NCBI GenBank assembly: GCA_020845575.1
Contig: JADLFL010000072.1
Span: 62,001-126,000, forward strand
Reading direction: 5' to 3'
DNA from: Acidobacteriota bacterium
GTDB lineage: Bacteria; Acidobacteriota; Vicinamibacteria; Vicinamibacterales; Vicinamibacteraceae
DNA: 64,000 bases
Shown here piece after piece: positions 62,846 through 64,000 of the stretch. The notes under the pieces are model-generated. The model saw only the letters and a list, made by a program, of their open reading frames with translations. It searched no databases and was not told where the DNA came from. The first letter of the stretch is position 1. Every line of letters starts with the position of its first letter. The translations under genes and the position numbers were made by a program.

Positions 62846-64000
62846 ATGCTCCGTTCGACCTACGACGTCATCATCGCCGGCGGAGGACTCGCCGGTCTCT
62901 GTCTCGCGCGCCAGCTCCGTCAGGAGCACCCGGACATCACCATCCTCGTCGCGGAGCGGAAGAAGCATCCCGTCCCCGAAGCCGCGCACAAGGTCGGCGA
63001 GTCGAGCGTCGAAGTCGGGGCGCACTACTTCTCGAAAGTCCTCGGCCTGGACGAGCATCTCCGCGACCGGCAGATGTACAAGCTGGGCCTGCGCTACTTC
63101 TTCACGGAGGGCGAGAACCGGGATGTCGCCACGCGCGTCGAGCTCGGCCCGAAGACCTTCCCGCGCGTACCGTCGTTCCAGCTCGATCGCGGCCGCTTCG
63201 AGAACTTCCTGCTCGAGGACGACCGCCGCCTGGGCGTCGACGTCCTCGACGGCTGCAAGGTCTCGTCGGTCGAGTTCGGCAACCCGCACCACCGCGTGGA
63301 GGTCGACGTCGACGGGCGGACGCACGCGTTCAGCGGCCGCTGGATCGTCGACGGCACCGGCCGCGCCGGCCTCCTGAAGCGCAAGCTCGGACTCGCGCGT
63401 CCCGCGTCACACAACGCCAACTCGGTGTGGTTCCGGATGGGCAGCCGCATCAGCATCGACGACTGGTCGTCGAGCGCCGCGTGGCAGGGCTGGATGCCGG
63501 CGCGCGAGCGCTGGATGAGCACGGTGCACCTGATGGGCAAGGGCTACTGGACGTGGCTCATCCCCCTCGCCTCGGGCAGTCACAGCATCGGTATCGTGGC
63601 CGACGAGGCGCTGCACCCGTACGCGACGATGAACAGGTTCGATCGCGCGATGCAGTGGCTGCACACGCACGAACCGCAATGCGCCGAGGTGCTCGAGGCG
63701 CACCGCGGCGAACTCGACGACTTCCTCGGCCTGCAGCACTTCGCGCACTCGTGCGCACAGGTGTGCTCCGCCGATCGCTGGGCGCTCATCGGCGAAGCCG
63801 GCGTCTTCACCGATCCCTTCTACTCGCCGGGCTCCGACTTCATCTCCATCTCGAACGACATCGCCGCCGAGCTCATCGCGCGCGACAGGCGGGGCGACGA
63901 CGTCGCCGAGGCCGCGACGTTCCTCAACCGGATGTACCTGCTGCTGTTCCAGGCCTTCCACAAGCTGTACGACGGCCAGTACCCGATGATGGGCCACGCG
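62846..64000 (+). CDS. FAD-dependent oxidoreductase (halogenase/geranylgeranyl-reductase-like), 3'-truncated
   Basis: The frame runs without a stop to the window edge (385 codons). The ATG at 62846 is preceded by AAGGA with 7 nt spacing. An FAD-binding Rossmann motif opens the protein ([20 protein letters not shown]), followed by [13 protein letters not shown] and the distal FAD motif [20 protein letters not shown]. The GWxWxIP motif of Trp halogenases is represented by GYWTWLIPL, which keeps W-x-W-x-I-P but has Tyr after Gly. The early [12 protein letters not shown] signature favours a halogenase-like monooxygenase; reductase function is possible. Substrate unknown; the C-terminus is missing. 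Confidence 0.85.
   Translation, partial: MLRSTYDVIIAGGGLAGLCLARQLRQEHPDITILVAERKKHPVPEAAHKVGESSVEVGAHYFSKVLGLDEHLRDRQMYKLGLRYFFTEGENRDVATRVELGPKTFPRVPSFQLDRGRFENFLLEDDRRLGVDVLDGCKVSSVEFGNPHHRVEVDVDGRTHAFSGRWIVDGTGRAGLLKRKLGLARPASHNANSVWFRMGSRISIDDWSSSAAWQGWMPARERWMSTVHLMGKGYWTWLIPLASGSHSIGIVADEALHPYATMNRFDRAMQWLHTHEPQCAEVLEAHRGELDDFLGLQHFAHSCAQVCSADRWALIGEAGVFTDPFYSPGSDFISISNDIAAELIARDRRGDDVAEAATFLNRMYLLLFQAFHKLYDGQYPMMGHA

Overview
The window is 64 kb of GC-rich, densely coded bacterial chromosome carrying mainly housekeeping and regulatory genes. I see no rRNA, tRNA, CRISPR array, insertion sequence or prophage. LpxC implies an outer membrane with lipid A. The GC-rich codon use, the three large FG-GAP/ASPIC-UnbV (CRTAC1-like) secreted proteins and the many small ECF-sigma cassettes point to an Acidobacteriota member, perhaps class Vicinamibacteria. 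That placement is inference, not a database result.

Layout. 1-5.5 kb: a 5'-truncated PEGA-domain protein, an APC permease, two exported proteins of unknown function, and an anti-sigma/ECF-sigma pair. 5.5-10.4 kb: an ABC-F ATPase, then an NtrB-like kinase with an NtrC-like sigma-54 activator. 10.4-16.7 kb (minus strand): dprA-topA-trmFO-xerC, an order also known from Firmicutes, with the last three genes joined by GTGA stop/start overlaps. 16.8-21.6 kb (plus strand): a TPR protein and a lipoprotein, then rplU-rpmA-obgE-nadD-rsfS-comF. 21.7-24.3 kb (minus): lysA-tmk followed by a toxin-first HigBA-like addiction module. 24.35-27 kb (plus): an ECF sigma factor, a STAS protein, an 88-residue orphan and an unusual radical SAM protein. 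27.4-29.8 kb: an ECF sigma/FecR-type regulator/secreted-protein cassette. 30-38 kb (minus): lpxC, uvrA, a CRTAC1-like protein, a NarL-type two-component pair and a Tat-exported TIM-barrel protein. 38.9-44.9 kb (plus): a CRTAC1-like protein, a giant TPR/FG-GAP/UnbV protein and a nitrilase in a tight operon. 45-56.5 kb: a beta-propeller protein, an NlpC/P60 hydrolase, an HNH nuclease, a putative metallopeptidase next to mtgA, a PDZ/membrane/GAF/SpoIIE phosphatase, a dihydrodipicolinate-reductase-like enzyme, a DUF2339 protein and an HD-GYP-like response regulator. 56.5-62.6 kb (minus): gltD and gltB. The window ends inside a flavin-dependent oxidoreductase gene.

The most unusual structure lies between and inside genes. 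A family of phase-locked 7-bp tandem repeats occurs at about nine loci. Two copies sit in frame inside trmFO and a CRTAC1-like gene, and two others appear to supply start codons. There are also REP-like palindromes (one head-to-head pair), a 56-nt long hairpin and a second palindromic family. The HigBA-like module has a near-consensus promoter covered by two 16-bp near-palindromes that look like operators, arranged so that the toxin message may be leaderless. Several other genes have a -10-like hexamer a few bases upstream of the start codon, which suggests that leaderless or very short leaders are common here.
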